64,000 nucleotides of DNA from Paratinospora sagittata (GCA_035771175.1 CM069597.1:8281001-8345000); one strand, 5' to 3'; positions 1 through 10,090 are shown, counted from the stretch's first letter. Numbers and translations are program-made. The notes: a model not told the origin generated them from the sequence alone.

Positions 1-995
1 CCCTGATGGTTAGGGTTAAAAGGTTCAGCCGCAGGTGTTGTGGCCACATTCTTTGAAACTGGGGCTGGGAGGGCTTGGTTTTGATTGTAGTAGGGCTTCT
101 TCTTGTTGCCCTGTTGCGAGCCTTGTTGGGAAAACGTTGCAGGCCGTTTGCCCTTATTCATTCTCTGTTCCTGTAAGAGCTTCTCTTGTTCAAAGCTCAT
201 GGCCTTGTCAACAACCTCCTTGTAAATCTGCAGATCCAAGATCGATAAGGCTTGTCGAATGTCATGGCGAAGACCATTATAAAATTTCTCAGCCTTATCT
301 CGCTCCGTTGAGATTGTGGAGAGAGAGTAGACTGACAATTCTTTAAATTTTCCAGCATATTCTCTGACGGTCATGGTGCCCTGATATAACTTAGCAAATT
401 CCTGGCGCTTCTGCTTTGTCACCGCGCTTGGAAAATATTCATCAATAAACATTGACTCAAACTGTTGCCAAGTCATATCGGCTATATTGACCCTTGGGTC
501 TTCTTTCACTGTAATCCACCATGTGTTTGCGGCACCAACAAGTTGGTAGGTTGCTAGTAGAATTTTACGAGTCTCATCGACTCCCATTGCATCAAGAGCC
601 TTCTTGGACTCATCCAACCACTTTTGCACCTCATCAGGATCAATGGTGCCATCGAAAGTAAGAGGTTGTAGCCGCTTGTATTTAGTAATCTGATCGGTTT
701 GAGCTTCTGAGCCAAATTTTATAGATGGTTGAACTGTGGCAACTTGACTGGCAGCGGTCTCAAGAACGGCAGTTTGAACAGTAACCTTCATCGCCTCAAT
801 AAATCCAGCGAAAAAAGTTTCAATGCTTGAAGGCATGAAAAAGGGTGCGGGTGGGGGTGGTATTGCCTGCCCAGATGTAGTGGCAGTGGTGGGTTGGGCC
901 TGTGCTGTTGTCGGAGGCGGCGGTTCCTGAATCTCAGGAGGTGCCTCCACTGCTGGACGAACAGCACGTGGCCTTCCTCTCTTCCTGATTTGCAT
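1..995 (-). CDS. Ty3/gypsy gag polyprotein, C-terminal part beyond the window
   Basis: The frame is open from an ATG at 995-993 to the left edge, 331 codons without a stop, so the protein continues outside the window. The N-terminus is basic (MQIRKRGRPR), followed by a Pro/Thr/Gln-rich linker and, at about residues 110-215, a retrotransposon gag (capsid) domain with the patterns FDGTIDPDEVQKWL, AANTWW, and WQQFESMFIDEYFP. The far end is basic and Gln-rich, as seen before a zinc knuckle. Capsid protein packages element RNA in cytoplasmic particles. An unbroken gag of this length suggests a fairly young copy. It lies downstream of a truncated LTR (2009-2180) in the same orientation, so it probably belongs to an inner nested element. 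Family assignment rests on the domain pattern and is secure; the clade is not. Confidence 0.9.
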   Translation of the reverse strand, partial: MQIRKRGRPRAVRPAVEAPPEIQEPPPPTTAQAQPTTATTSGQAIPPPPAPFFMPSSIETFFAGFIEAMKVTVQTAVLETAASQVATVQPSIKFGSEAQTDQITKYKRLQPLTFDGTIDPDEVQKWLDESKKALDAMGVDETRKILLATYQLVGAANTWWITVKEDPRVNIADMTWQQFESMFIDEYFPSAVTKQKRQEFAKLYQGTMTVREYAGKFKELSVYSLSTISTERDKAEKFYNGLRHDIRQALSILDLQIYKEVVDKAMSFEQEKLLQEQRMNKGKRPATFSQQGSQQGNKKKPYYNQNQALPAPVSKNVATTPAAEPFNPNHQ

Positions 996-1398
996 TGTCT
1001 CACTGGCAAAGAGAAAAGGAAAACCAAGATTTAGGAACTGTAGCCAAGTATAATGTTAGAATATGCTCAGCAACAATTTCGAGAGTACTGCAATAGTAAA
1101 ATCACCTATTTTTCTAAGTATAGTGTAAGGGTGTTGTTGAGGAATCAAAGAATCTTATATAACTCGTATGTTTGGCCATGGTGTAAAAAAAACAAGGTTA
1201 GAATGTTTATATAATAAGTACAAACCGTTGCAAGTATTTAAAAATGATTTTGTTGTGGTCTTTGTGAACATACATATATGTTTTATTGAAAAGCCATACG
1301 AGTCATAAGAAATCTAAGATTTGCCTCGGTAAATATCCTGATCGAACGTTCTATCGCAATCTTATGCATTCATACGGTTACTCTTAGTCTGTTCAATT

Positions 1399-1700
1399 AT
1401 TATCCAAGTTCATATGTCCCATACCACATGAATTCAGTAATAAGGGTGGAAACCAAGTTAAGTTGTATGAACACGGTCTCTAAAAACATTGGCTGAATAG
1501 AAGTTCACTAATAGTATCGTCCAAATTTACTCGTCCCATACCGTGTAAACTTAGTGATAATATTAGTAATGCAACTTTCTCCAAATGTTTCTTTTCACAC
1601 AAGGTCATGGGTTTTCTTACTTCCACATTTTATTTAGTATCCTCCAATTTTGTTGTGTCCCATACCACTCCAAAGTTAGTGATACAAAAGAAAGAATGGT
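1399..1700 (-). repeat. Three degenerate tandem repeats (~117-124 bp) in the gypsy leader
   Basis: Three related blocks occur at about 1399, 1516 and 1640. Each holds a TATCC-like stretch, then GTCCCATACC (starting near 1415, 1532 and 1656), then a run ending AGTAATA or AGTGATA. Spacings are 117 and 124 bp. They lie between the gag start and the truncated LTR, in the untranslated leader of the inner element. Function unknown. Confidence 0.7.
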
Positions 1701-1783
1701 TGTAAGTTAGCCCACCAAAGATAGTCTTTAAACAAAACAATTTTATTCATATATGTCAAAGAAAATTTGTACAATGCCAGAAA

Positions 1784-1987
1784 TTAATGTTGACCTTCTT
1801 GCCTACTACCATTTCTTCGAGATCTACTGTTATGTACAGAATGACTACTAACAGAAGGTTGAGAGTGTGCGCGCTCTGCGTTGGAGTTTTGCAAACGAGT
1901 TAATACAAGATTGTGGCTCTCTTTCAATGCAGCAATATTGAATGCCATTTCATCTAACCGTTCAAGTAGGTTGGTCGGTTGTCCCAT
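1784..1987 (-). CDS. Short ORF upstream of gag, unrecognised
   Basis: A 67-codon ORF begins MGQPTNLLERLDEMAFN and ends in a Ser/Arg/His-rich tail. Its first third would form an amphipathic helix or coiled coil. It starts about 20 bp inside the junction with the LTR fragment at 2009, so its original start may have been lost. It could be the C-terminal remnant of an extra ORF, or a small leader ORF. I do not recognise it, and no ATG context or homology argument makes it a firm gene. Confidence 0.3.
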   Translation of the reverse strand: MGQPTNLLERLDEMAFNIAALKESHNLVLTRLQNSNAERAHSQPSVSSHSVHNSRSRRNGSRQEGQH

Positions 1988-2008
1988 TGGTGGTTGATGG
2001 GTTGGTTG

Positions 2009-2180
2009 TCATGCGCCTGAACGTTCTGGCATGCGCCTGAACGTTCAGGCGCGTGACAGAACGTTCTGTCATGCGCCTGAACGTTCTGTCACGCTCCTGA
2101 ACGTTCGGGCGTTGCCCAAATAGTAAAAATTTCAAATAGTTTTTTTTTTTTTTTTTTTTTGTGAAATACAGGGTATTACA
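2009..2180 (-). mobile_element. Truncated 5' LTR fragment of the GAACGTTC gypsy family
   Basis: Read on the - strand from 2180, this begins TGTAATACCCTG, the same terminus as the LTRs at 8765, 22079 and 50088. It then has a poly-A tract, the ACTATTTGGGCAACGCCC segment and five copies of GAACGTTC (starts at 2019, 2039, 2059, 2079, 2099). It stops inside that array; TATA box, R, U5 and primer site are missing. It abuts a coding-like frame at 2181, so it is probably the left-over 5' end of an element nested inside the outer one. Confidence 0.85.
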
Positions 2181-2496
2181 CTGTTGTCTCTAAATGAGGG
2201 CTGAACTCATCTCCGTGAAGTCCCACGTAAGTCATGGCTTCATAGAAGGATCTGACCAAGTTGTAAGAGACTTGACCCTCAACGTTGGTTATATTTAACC
2301 AATCCAGTGTTGCGAGTTTGTCATGAAGGATTGGACGGAGGCGGAGATTGCTATTGTCGATGCTCCTCATGGTCACAATCTCTCTTTTGGACAATTCCGT
2401 TAGTCTAGTGGGAATTGGTTCCCTGCTAGTAGAAGTTGTTCCCTCCCTTGAGGTCATTCTTTTGCTGAAAGGAAAATAAATTTGTGTGAAAGACAC
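2181..2496 (-). pseudogene. ORF fragment in the outer gypsy element, cut by the inner LTR
   Basis: An open frame starts at 2496 (or an internal ATG at about 2457, MTSREGTTS) and runs to 2181, where LTR sequence begins and supplies an accidental stop. The translated part has a Ser/Thr/Arg-rich start and a globular stretch around VSYNLVRSFYEAMTYVG. That stretch resembles a segment found in plant retrotransposon-linked proteins of the Athila/Tat kind, but I hold this loosely. It lies about 870 bases downstream of the primer-binding site at 3370, where the first ORF of an LTR element is expected, and it is not a typical gag. Confidence 0.4.
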
Positions 2497-2557
2497 AAAA
2501 TATATTCATAATATTTTTTAAGATTTATGACTTGTCTGCTAGACATTAGTTTCGAGT

Positions 2558-2773
2558 TTTCTGTTGATGTTTATGCCATCATGAAATTTTCTTCATTAGT
2601 GAGTTGATGCATATATGTCGTATTCACATAGAAATGTATTGACATATTTAATCATAACTATATAGTTTCTGTTGATGTTTATGCCATCATGAAATTTTCT
2701 TCATTAGTGAGTTGATGCATATATGTCGTATTCACATAGAAATGTATTGGCATATTTAATCATAACTATATAG
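2558..2773 (-). repeat. Two-copy tandem repeat, 108 bp unit
   Basis: Copies 2558-2665 and 2666-2773 both start TTTCTGTTGATGTTTATGCC and both end ATAACTATATAG; only one or two differences are visible. The near identity implies recent slippage or unequal exchange in the leader of the outer element. Confidence 0.93.
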
Positions 2774-3369
2774 TTCCCATAAAGCAACTATATATATATA
2801 TAATCATATATAGTTGTTTTTAATCAAAATTGTAACTATATATATAATTCATATATATAGTTTTAGATATATCAAATAAATTGTTTTCGAAATAATTTTT
2901 TTTTTTTTTTCTTCGAAAAATAAAAATTTTTCGAAATATTTATTTATTTATTTTTATTTTTTTTGTGATATTTTTCCAAAATAAAAATTTTCGAAACTTT
3001 TTTTTTTCGAATATTTATTTTACGAAAAAAAAATTTCAATTTTTTTTTTTTTTCCAAATATTTATTTTTCGAAAAAAAATTTCATTTTTTTTTTTTTCGA
3101 ATATTTATTTTTTATACGTACCTCATATACACTAATGTATATAGATACATATATTCAATAATAACTACACATATAGTTTCGACTAAATTTTGACTATATG
3201 TATATTTAAGTCAAACTATATAAAAATCATATAGTTTTCTAGATATATATTTAATACAAATCTCAACTATATATAATTGATGTATGTATATATAGTTCTA
3301 GAGATATATATATCTAATAACATTTTTCTTCCCCTAATTTGGTGGACTTGGGCGGGCCGTGGACCGTAC
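2774..3369 (-). other. AT-rich leader of the outer gypsy element
   Basis: No ORF of note. The segment has ACTATATA-type motifs on both sides (2774-2880 and 3120-3330) of a T-rich core (2885-3105) built from repeated TTCGAA and TTTATTTT units. It is the untranslated leader between primer site and first ORF. Confidence 0.6.
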
Positions 3370-3381
3370 GCTCTGATACCA
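3370..3381 (-). other. Primer-binding site for tRNA-iMet
   Basis: On the - strand the sequence TGGTATCAGAGC lies five bases inside the LTR end (spacer TTTAA). It matches the standard plant retrotransposon primer site complementary to the 3' end of initiator tRNA-Met. It fixes the orientation and shows that 3387-4748 is a 5' LTR. Confidence 0.93.
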
Positions 3382-3386
3382 TTAAA

Positions 3387-4748
3387 TGTCACACCCCGCC
3401 CGGACGCGCCTTAAACCGGCGGTACACTCTCGGACAGGGCGCGCATTTGGAACAATCACAATGGTAATAACAGAGTGCGCAGCGGAAATACAATATACAG
3501 TACAAATCTGATTTCATATAATTCAGAATACTTTTGTACATAAAATGGTCAAGGGAACATACTCCCAAAATCCCCAATGATTCATACAAAGGGTACAAAA
3601 TGTGGGCCCCATAACCTGCACCCAGTCCACCCTAATTTCCTGTGAAAGATTTGATAATATTGGAGTGAGCTTAACGCGCTCAGTGGGTAAATAGTGCATG
3701 AGTATAACAATTAATAAAACATACTTCAATATCAAATATCTTAAATACACATGTAAGCATCATAATCAATCAATATGTATGTATGCATGACACCGTCACG
3801 TATTAATGGTTTGATGAGCGTACATCGCCTGAGTTCACGTACAGGTGTCCTTCCCCGGCGTAGCCAGGTTCTCACTGTACGTCCCTCCTCAGGAACGATG
3901 CTCTGGATTCACGTACTGATGTCCCTCCCCGGCGTAGCCGAGTTCTCATGTACGTCCCTCTCCAGAGAAATAATATGAATAGTGAGCAATGCTTCTAACT
4001 ATTCTATGAGTCATAAACCATATACGTCCCTAGGTGGTGATATGTATGATGCCAATGCATGAACTAGTTTAGTCTACTAGTCTGGTCTTTTCTTGACATT
4101 TATACTGACTTTGTCAACGTCTAGTGATCCTTATCAGGGTCGGTATCACGACGTGCAAAGTTAGGACATTCAGGTCATAAACATTATTGACATAATGCAG
4201 TGTAAATGAATAGTAGACATAATAATAATTGAATGTAAACTTTAATAAAAGTTATGAAACACGCAAACCTATGTTTCGTTCCCCACCTTCAGATCTGGTG
4301 CTTTTCTCCGGACAGAACTTCGTTGCACCGCTTTCAGATCTGGCGCTTTCCTCCGGACAGAACTTTGTTGCACCGCACCGGGAGTCTCAAAGACTAAAAA
4401 CTTAGAATGCATGGAAAGGAGAAGAAAAATCACAAGAGAAGGTGATTTGGTGTGAGAAATGAGGAGGTTTCTTATATAGAGATTTTTTGCCCCTGAACGT
4501 TCTGGCATGCGCCTGAACGTTCTGGCATGGCCCCTGAACGTTCTGGCATGGCGCCTGAACGTTCTGGCAGGCGCCGTTCTGGCATTGCGCCTGAACGTTC
4601 TGTCACGCGCCTGAACGTTCTGGCACGCGCCTGAACGTTCTGTCACGCGCCTGAACGTTCGGGCGTTGCCCAAATAGTAAAAATTTCAAATAGTTTTTTT
4701 TCTTTTTCTTTTTTTTTCTTTTTTTTTTGTGAAATACAGGGTATTACA
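3387..4748 (-). mobile_element. Full 5' LTR of the outer Ty3/gypsy element (1362 bp)
   Basis: On the - strand it starts TGTAATACCC at 4748 and ends GGGGTGTGACA at 3387, followed by the primer site. A TATATAAG box lies at 4471-4478, just downstream of an array of GAACGTTC palindromes. It lacks a block of about 250 bp present in the LTRs at 22079 and 48580. The right flank is hAT transposase sequence. The other end of the insertion is outside the window, so no target duplication can be checked. Confidence 0.95.
4495..4660 (-). repeat. GAACGTTC palindrome array, eight exact copies
   Basis: Exact copies start at 4495, 4515, 4536, 4557, 4593, 4613, 4633 and 4653. One further unit near 4574 has lost the first half of the palindrome. 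Spacing is 20-21 bp with spacers of the type TGGCATGCGCCT. The array ends about 17 bp from the TATA box in the U3 part of the LTR, a position that suggests an enhancer. Confidence 0.92.
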
Positions 4749-6960
4749 TGTCACAGTTACAGGTATAGTCAACATTACTTTATAAGCAATTGAAATATTA
4801 TGATAACAACCTAAAGCTTTTACAAACTCAAGAATTTCAATAGCTGTCTTTTTTTGTTCTGGTAGAGTCACTTGTAACACTTTCAATTCATAAAATAAAT
4901 CATTTGGATCACCATCTAAAAAGTTACCATGTCTTAAAGCATTTCCAAGATTGACACAACATTTTTTTAATTTATTATCATACATAGACTTTAATGTTTT
5001 TGAATTAAACAAAAACCCAAAAATATTATCAAATGTTTGCATTTGTTCAAATATATTCTTCAAGGCAACAATAGCAACATCATCAACAACAACAACAAGA
5101 AAATAATTAACTCTAAATGATTATTCAGCAGATTGTATATTATCCTCATGTGTAATCTCACCAAATTGTTTTTTCCTTCGAATTTGATGTCTTTTAGGAA
5201 AAACAAGTTCAATTTCCATTTCTAATGCAATATCTTTAGCAAAAATCAAAGCTTGTATAAACTTACTTTATCTATACTTTTCAAAAATGGAAATCAACCC
5301 ATTCAATTGTTCTATAACAATATCAATATGCATTTCTTCAGATTGTAATATTAAACAAAATATCATGCCAAACAATCATACTTAATAAAAACTCAAAATT
5401 CTCTAGTTCATGTATAAACCTTTTAGCTTCACTTTTTGTTTTAGCATCATCACTAGTTTCAAATAATTCAAACAAAGCTTCTTTTATTTAGGGAGTTTGA
5501 TATCTTATAGCTTTTACACTTTCCAAACGACTCTCCTATCTTGTATTAGATAATGTTTTAAGTGTTAAATCATGTACATGATCTTGCAAATTTTTTTATC
5601 TTTTTTGTAGAATTAGACAATAATGAATACATGCGTTGAATAGTACCAAAAAAAGATATCGTTTTAACACAAGAATGTGTCATATCACAAATGGCAAGAT
5701 TAAGACTATGACAAGCGCATGATATGTACAATGCTCTAGGATTTATTTCTAACAATATTTTTTTAACACCTTGGTGTTTACCTTTCATGTTAGATCCATT
5801 AACATAATCTTGTCCCCTAACGTCATCAATATTAAGTTAAAGAGATGTTAAAATAGATTGTAATTCCTTAAAAAGCTCAAATTCCGATGTATCATGCACA
5901 TGTAAAAACTCTAAAAAATATTCTTCTATATTTATTGGATTATTAGACATGTTTAGACATCGAATTATAAAAGTCATTTGTTCTTGGTAACTTACATCAG
6001 GAGTACAATCAAGTACTATAGAAAAATATTTAGCCTATTTGATTTTTGAAATAATTGCACTTCTAATTTTAGAGGTTAATCTAGAAATCAACTCATTTTG
6101 AATTTTATGACTCAGATAGTGATAATGAATCTCATTATTCTGAATGCGTCGAACATGCTCTTGCATTACTAAATCAAACCCAAAAAATTATCGTTATTAT
6201 TTTCATAAATTCTCTCATGGGTTCCACGAAAAGCCAAATTGTGCTTAGCACAATATTTCACTACGACAATTATTCTTATAAGAACTTGTTTCCAATGAGT
6301 TTTTTCTTTGAAAATTTGCTCTTGTACGTTTCTATCAATTGTTTCACACTTTCTTAATCCAATTTCTAAATCAATCCAAGTATTCATATTTGTGATGTGT
6401 TGAATATTATTTTCATGTGATTTAAGTTTATCAAATCATTAAATCCTTCATTCACTAAAGCACTTCTAACAATCATTGTTTTAAACAACTTACAACAAAA
6501 ATAATAAACTTTATTTACATTCTTTGAATACACTAGCCATTTCCTACATTGATTCTCACCATTTGGTAATATTCTAGTATAATACGCGTTTGAGAAATGT
6601 CTAGAAGTATCATTCAATGAAAAATTTAAACAAATATCTCTAATAGGACATTTTTCTACTAATAAATCTTTTGCTTTATCATCAAGCTTGTCCCAAATTT
6701 GTGGATCATAAATATCTAATTGATTGGTCAATTGGTTTGCATTCAAATCATGCACATTAAGAGTATCTCATTGTTCAATTTCATAATTTCATCATTATCA
6801 TTTCCCTTCAATTCTTCTAAGCGACTTGATTGACCTAAGTTTTTATTAAAAAATTTATCTAGTGCTCCTTTTTGAGATAGAGACAATTGTTCTAATCTTT
6901 TCTTTTTTTCCTTTTCTCACATCTATTCATACTTCCTAAGAAACATCTGTATACAATTAT
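4749..6960 (-). pseudogene. hAT transposase (TTF zinc finger, DUF4371), broken
   Basis: Pieces appear in the expected order but with stops and frameshifts between them: a Lys-rich N-terminus with LSQKGALDKFF (~6870), a TTF-type zinc-finger segment RKWLVYSKNVNKVYYFCCKLF-like (6755-6384), a DUF4371-like helix region with EQIFKEKTHWKQVL and NLAFRGTHERIYENN (6387-6169), the catalytic-core segment KGKHQGVKKILLEINPRA with CACHSLNL (5788-5570), and the start of the hAT dimerisation region (5063-4749). The last piece stops at the LTR just after LTIPVTV, where family members normally continue ASAERSFS. No intact product is possible. Confidence 0.88.
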
Positions 6961-7943
6961 TATGATCGACACAAAAAAATACAACAAAAAATTTAAATAT
7001 TTAACTTTAACTCTCAACAAAATCAACACAATAAAATTCACAAAATTAATATAATAAAGCTACAAATCAACACAAATAAAAAAAAATTATCCACACATAT
7101 ATTGAATAGTTAATAAATTTAAGAAAACACCAATAGGATTATTTGACAACTTCAACCTCGTGCAGTGTTTCTTGTTGATAAAATTAGTATATCTAATGCA
7201 AGTACAAAATTATAAAAGTGTAAGCATAACAAACAAACAAAAAAAGAAAAGAAAAGAAATAAAAGAAAAGAAAAGAAATCGTTCAGTAATAAATTAAAGA
7301 AAAAAAAAAGAACATAAAAAAAAATTAAAGAATTTCAGTAATAAAAAATAGAAAAAGAAAAAAAGCAGAATAAGAATAAAATAAAGAAATTAAAAAAAAA
7401 AAAGTGGGTTCTGATTCTTCTAAATTAAAAAATGAAAAGAAATAATAATAAAAAAAGAAATAGTAGACTAGAAAGAGGGCCGACGAAAATAAAGAACAAA
7501 ATAAAAAAAGAAGAAATAGATGACTAGAAAGAGGGGCGGAGGGGTCACTGGCGAAAATAAAGAACAGAAGAAGAAGAAGGTTGTGGATTGTGAAATACTT
7601 GGAAGGTGGAGACTGGAGTGAAAAGAAGAAGAAGAAGAAGACACTGACGCTGCGGCCGCCAGAAGGTGAACACCAAACGTCGGACGATGGAGAATGTCGA
7701 CGAATGCGCGAGAACTTGTTTGTTAAAAAAGAAAATCGTCGATTGCGCTGTTTACTCGTCGTTTGCAGGAAAAAGGGTTTTGCCGTTTTAGGGTTTGCAA
7801 TTCTTTTTCTTTTTTTTTGCTAATAAACAATCAATCAAAATAATAATTAGCAAAAAACTATAAAGATAATTTAAAATAATATTACAAAATTTTAAATATA
7901 AAAAAAAACTAAGTGGAGCCCCTAAAATTTGGGGGCCCAAGAC

Positions 7944-7978
7944 GGTCACTTGCTGGCTCTGCGCCAAGGCCGACACTG
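7944..7978 (-). repeat. hAT terminal region with inverted repeat end
   Basis: The - strand end CAGTGTCGGCC fits the CAGNG start common to plant hAT terminal inverted repeats. The partner repeat lies beyond the left edge of the window. Confidence 0.7.
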
Positions 7979-7986
7979 GACATGAC

Positions 7987-8764
7987 TAAGGGTGTTCATT
8001 AATCCAATTAACCTAGACCTTGTGGGTTGGGTTGGGTTGAATTGAATTTATATATTAAATTGGGTTAAAAAAGAAGATATATAATATTATAATTAAGGTT
8101 TTTGCTTCTGATTAATTAGAAATACCTAATGTATATAATCCATTAATATATATGATACATAGATCTAATTAGATGAATCTGAGTTTTCTTTAATCTATGT
8201 TTGGGTTTTAAATTAAGGTCTCTAAGCACAAGAAATAGGTACATAAAATCAATTAGTATAAGTATTTTTATTGATATTTTAATTTTAATTTTTTGGTAGC
8301 AGTCAAGAAACATTTAATTTATTGATTTAGATTCCACTGATATTGTTATTTAGTAATTATTTTTTGGTAGAAATCAATGAGAACGACCCTAGAGAATTTG
8401 AAAGGTTGAAAGCAATAACAAGGGCATGGTATGTGTGCAAAGTGGTTGATTTGTCAGACAACTGTGGCACACACCATGCAGATGAGATGTGGTGCAAATT
8501 GTTAGAGTAGTAGGCAAAATTGTAGTTTAGGTAATATGAAAAGTTTGGGTATAACCGATCAGTACACGCATTAGAATGTTAAGATTTTGATAATCTATGT
8601 TGAATAGTGATTGAAAGAAGGAGGTCTCGAGTTTGAAACTGAATTAAGACAGAATTTCGTATTTATTGTGCCCGTTACTTCTAGAGAGGGAAGTCCAAAC
8701 CTCTGTGACCTCTCGAGTTCAAGAGGACTAGTCTCGTCCTAAAAGAGAAAAAATACATCTCCTG
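7987..8764. other. AT-rich spacer between hAT and solo LTR
   Basis: Nothing firm except one exon-like stretch at 8349-8508. The rest is low-complexity AT-rich sequence. The last five bases (8760-8764, TCCTG) are the target duplication of the solo LTR. Confidence 0.5.
8349..8508 (+). other. Exon-like fragment, unrecognised
   Basis: After a T-rich tract and TAG at 8365-8370, one frame stays open to a TAG near 8506-8508. It encodes protein-like sequence containing NDPREFERLKAITRAWYVC and KVVDLSDNCG. The 3' splice-like start and amino-acid composition suggest the last exon of a degraded host gene. No neighbouring exon was found and I do not recognise the family. Confidence 0.3.
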
Positions 8765-8839
8765 TGTAATACCCTGTATTTCACAAAAAAAAAAAAAAAA
8801 AAAATACTATTTGAAAATTTTACTATTTGGGCAACGCCC

Positions 8840-8971
8840 GAACGTTCAGGCGCGTGACAGAACGTTCAGGCACAATGCCAGAACGTTCAGGCGCCTGCCA
8901 GAACGTTCAGGCGCCATGCCAGAACGTTCAGGCGCCATGCCAGAACGTTCAGGCGCCATGCCAGAACGTTC
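8840..8971 (+). promoter_or_regulatory. GAACGTTC palindrome array upstream of the LTR TATA box
   Basis: Seven exact GAACGTTC copies start at 8840, 8860, 8881, 8901, 8922, 8943 and 8964, so spacing is 20-21 bp. Spacers are AGGCGCCATGCCA or close variants. The core ACGT is a typical plant bZIP-type core. The regular phasing puts every palindrome on the same face of the helix. The role as a U3 enhancer is inferred from position. Confidence 0.8.
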
Positions 8972-8986
8972 AGGCGCAAAAATCTC

Positions 8987-8994
8987 TATATAAG
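8987..8994 (+). promoter_or_regulatory. LTR TATA box (TATATAAG)
   Basis: TATATAAG lies 16 bp after the last palindrome and is preserved at the same place in the LTRs at 4471 and 49837 and, as TATATAAA, at about 22160. Transcription would start roughly 30 bp downstream. Confidence 0.8.
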
Positions 8995-10090
8995 AAACCT
9001 CCTCATTTCTCATTCCTCACACCAAATCACCTTCTCTTGTGATTTTTCTTCTCCTTTCCACGCATTCTAAGTTTTTAGTCTTTGAGACTCCCGGTGCGGT
9101 GCAACAAAGTTCTGTCCGGAGGAAAGCGCCAGATTTGAAAGCGGTGCAACGAAGTTCTGTCCGGAGAAAAGCACCAGATCTGAAGGTGGGGAACGAAACA
9201 TAGGTTTGCGTGTTTCATAACTTTTATTAAAGTTTACATTCAATTATTATTATGTCTACTATTCATTTACACTGCATTATGTCAATAATGTTTATGACCT
9301 GAATGTCCTAACTTTGCACGTCGTGATACCGACCCTGATAAGGATCACTAGACGTTGACAAAGTCAGTATAAATGTCAAGAAAAGACCAGACTAGTAGAC
9401 TAAACTAGTTCATGCATTGGCATCATACATATCACCACCTAGGGACGTATATGGTTTATGACTCATAGAATAGTTAGAAGCATTGCTCACTATTCATATT
9501 ATTTCTCTGGAGAGGGACGTACATGAGAACTCGGCTACACCGGGGAGGGACATCAGTACGTGAATCCAGAGCATCGTTCCTGAGGAGGGACGTACAGTGA
9601 GAACCTGGCTACGCCGGGGAAGGACACCTGTACGTGAACTCAGGCGATGTACGCTCATCAAACCATTAATACGTGACGGTGTCATGCATACATACATATT
9701 GATTGATTATGATGCTTACATGTGTATTTAGGATATTTGATATTGAAGTATGCTTTATTAATTGTTATACTCATGCACTATTTACCCACTGAGCGCGTTA
9801 AGCTCACTCCAATATTATCAAATCTTTCACAGGAAATTAGGGTGGACTGGGTGCAGGTTATGGAGCCCACATTTTGTACCCTTTGTATGAATCATTGGGG
9901 ATTTTGGGAGTATGTTCCCTTGACCATTTTATGTACAAAAGTATTCTGAATTATATGAAATCAGATTTGTACTGTATATTGTATTTCCGCTGCGCACTCT
10001 GTTATTACCATTGTGATTGTTCCAAATGCGCGCCCCGTCCGAGAGTGTACCGCCGGTTTAAGGCGCGTCCGGGCGGGGTGTGACATCCTG

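Larger units (their letters stand above)
4749..7978 (-). mobile_element. Decayed hAT DNA transposon, 3' part outside the window
   Basis: The right end, read on the - strand from 7978, begins CAGTGTCGGCC and continues with GGCGCAGAGCCAG and a GGGCCCCCAAATTTT stretch. This is typical of plant hAT elements whose transposase has TTF-zinc-finger and DUF4371 regions. The transposase relic follows in the same orientation. The gypsy LTR at 4748 interrupts it, so the other terminal repeat and the 8-bp target duplication cannot be seen; the outside flank begins GACATGAC. Confidence 0.85.
8765..10085 (+). mobile_element. Solo LTR, GAACGTTC gypsy family (1321 bp)
   Basis: Begins TGTAATACCC and ends GGGGTGTGACA, with the 5-bp target duplication TCCTG at 8760-8764 and 10086-10090. 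It is an inverted copy of the 3387-4748 LTR and very similar to it, including absence of the ~250-bp block. No internal element sequence remains, so it arose by recombination between two LTRs. Inside are a tandem pair of GTTCTGTCCGGAG units (~9105-9180) and a repeated GAGGGACGTACA segment (~9510-9640). Confidence 0.97.

Noticed and set aside
4269..4673. - strand 134-codon ORF with NVQA/RTFR repeats
   Set aside because: It is the translation of the GAACGTTC palindrome array in the LTR; similar frames appear in every copy.
8840..8971. Regular 20-21 bp repeats resembling a CRISPR-like array
   Set aside because: Repeats are 8-bp palindromes with near-identical spacers, inside an LTR of a plant retrotransposon, upstream of a TATA box; no cas genes and not prokaryotic.
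9722..10083. Overlapping ORFs shared by the LTR copies (for example starting MYLGYLILKYA)
   Set aside because: They lie in the R/U5 part of the LTR, occur in each copy, and show no domain; non-coding LTR sequence.
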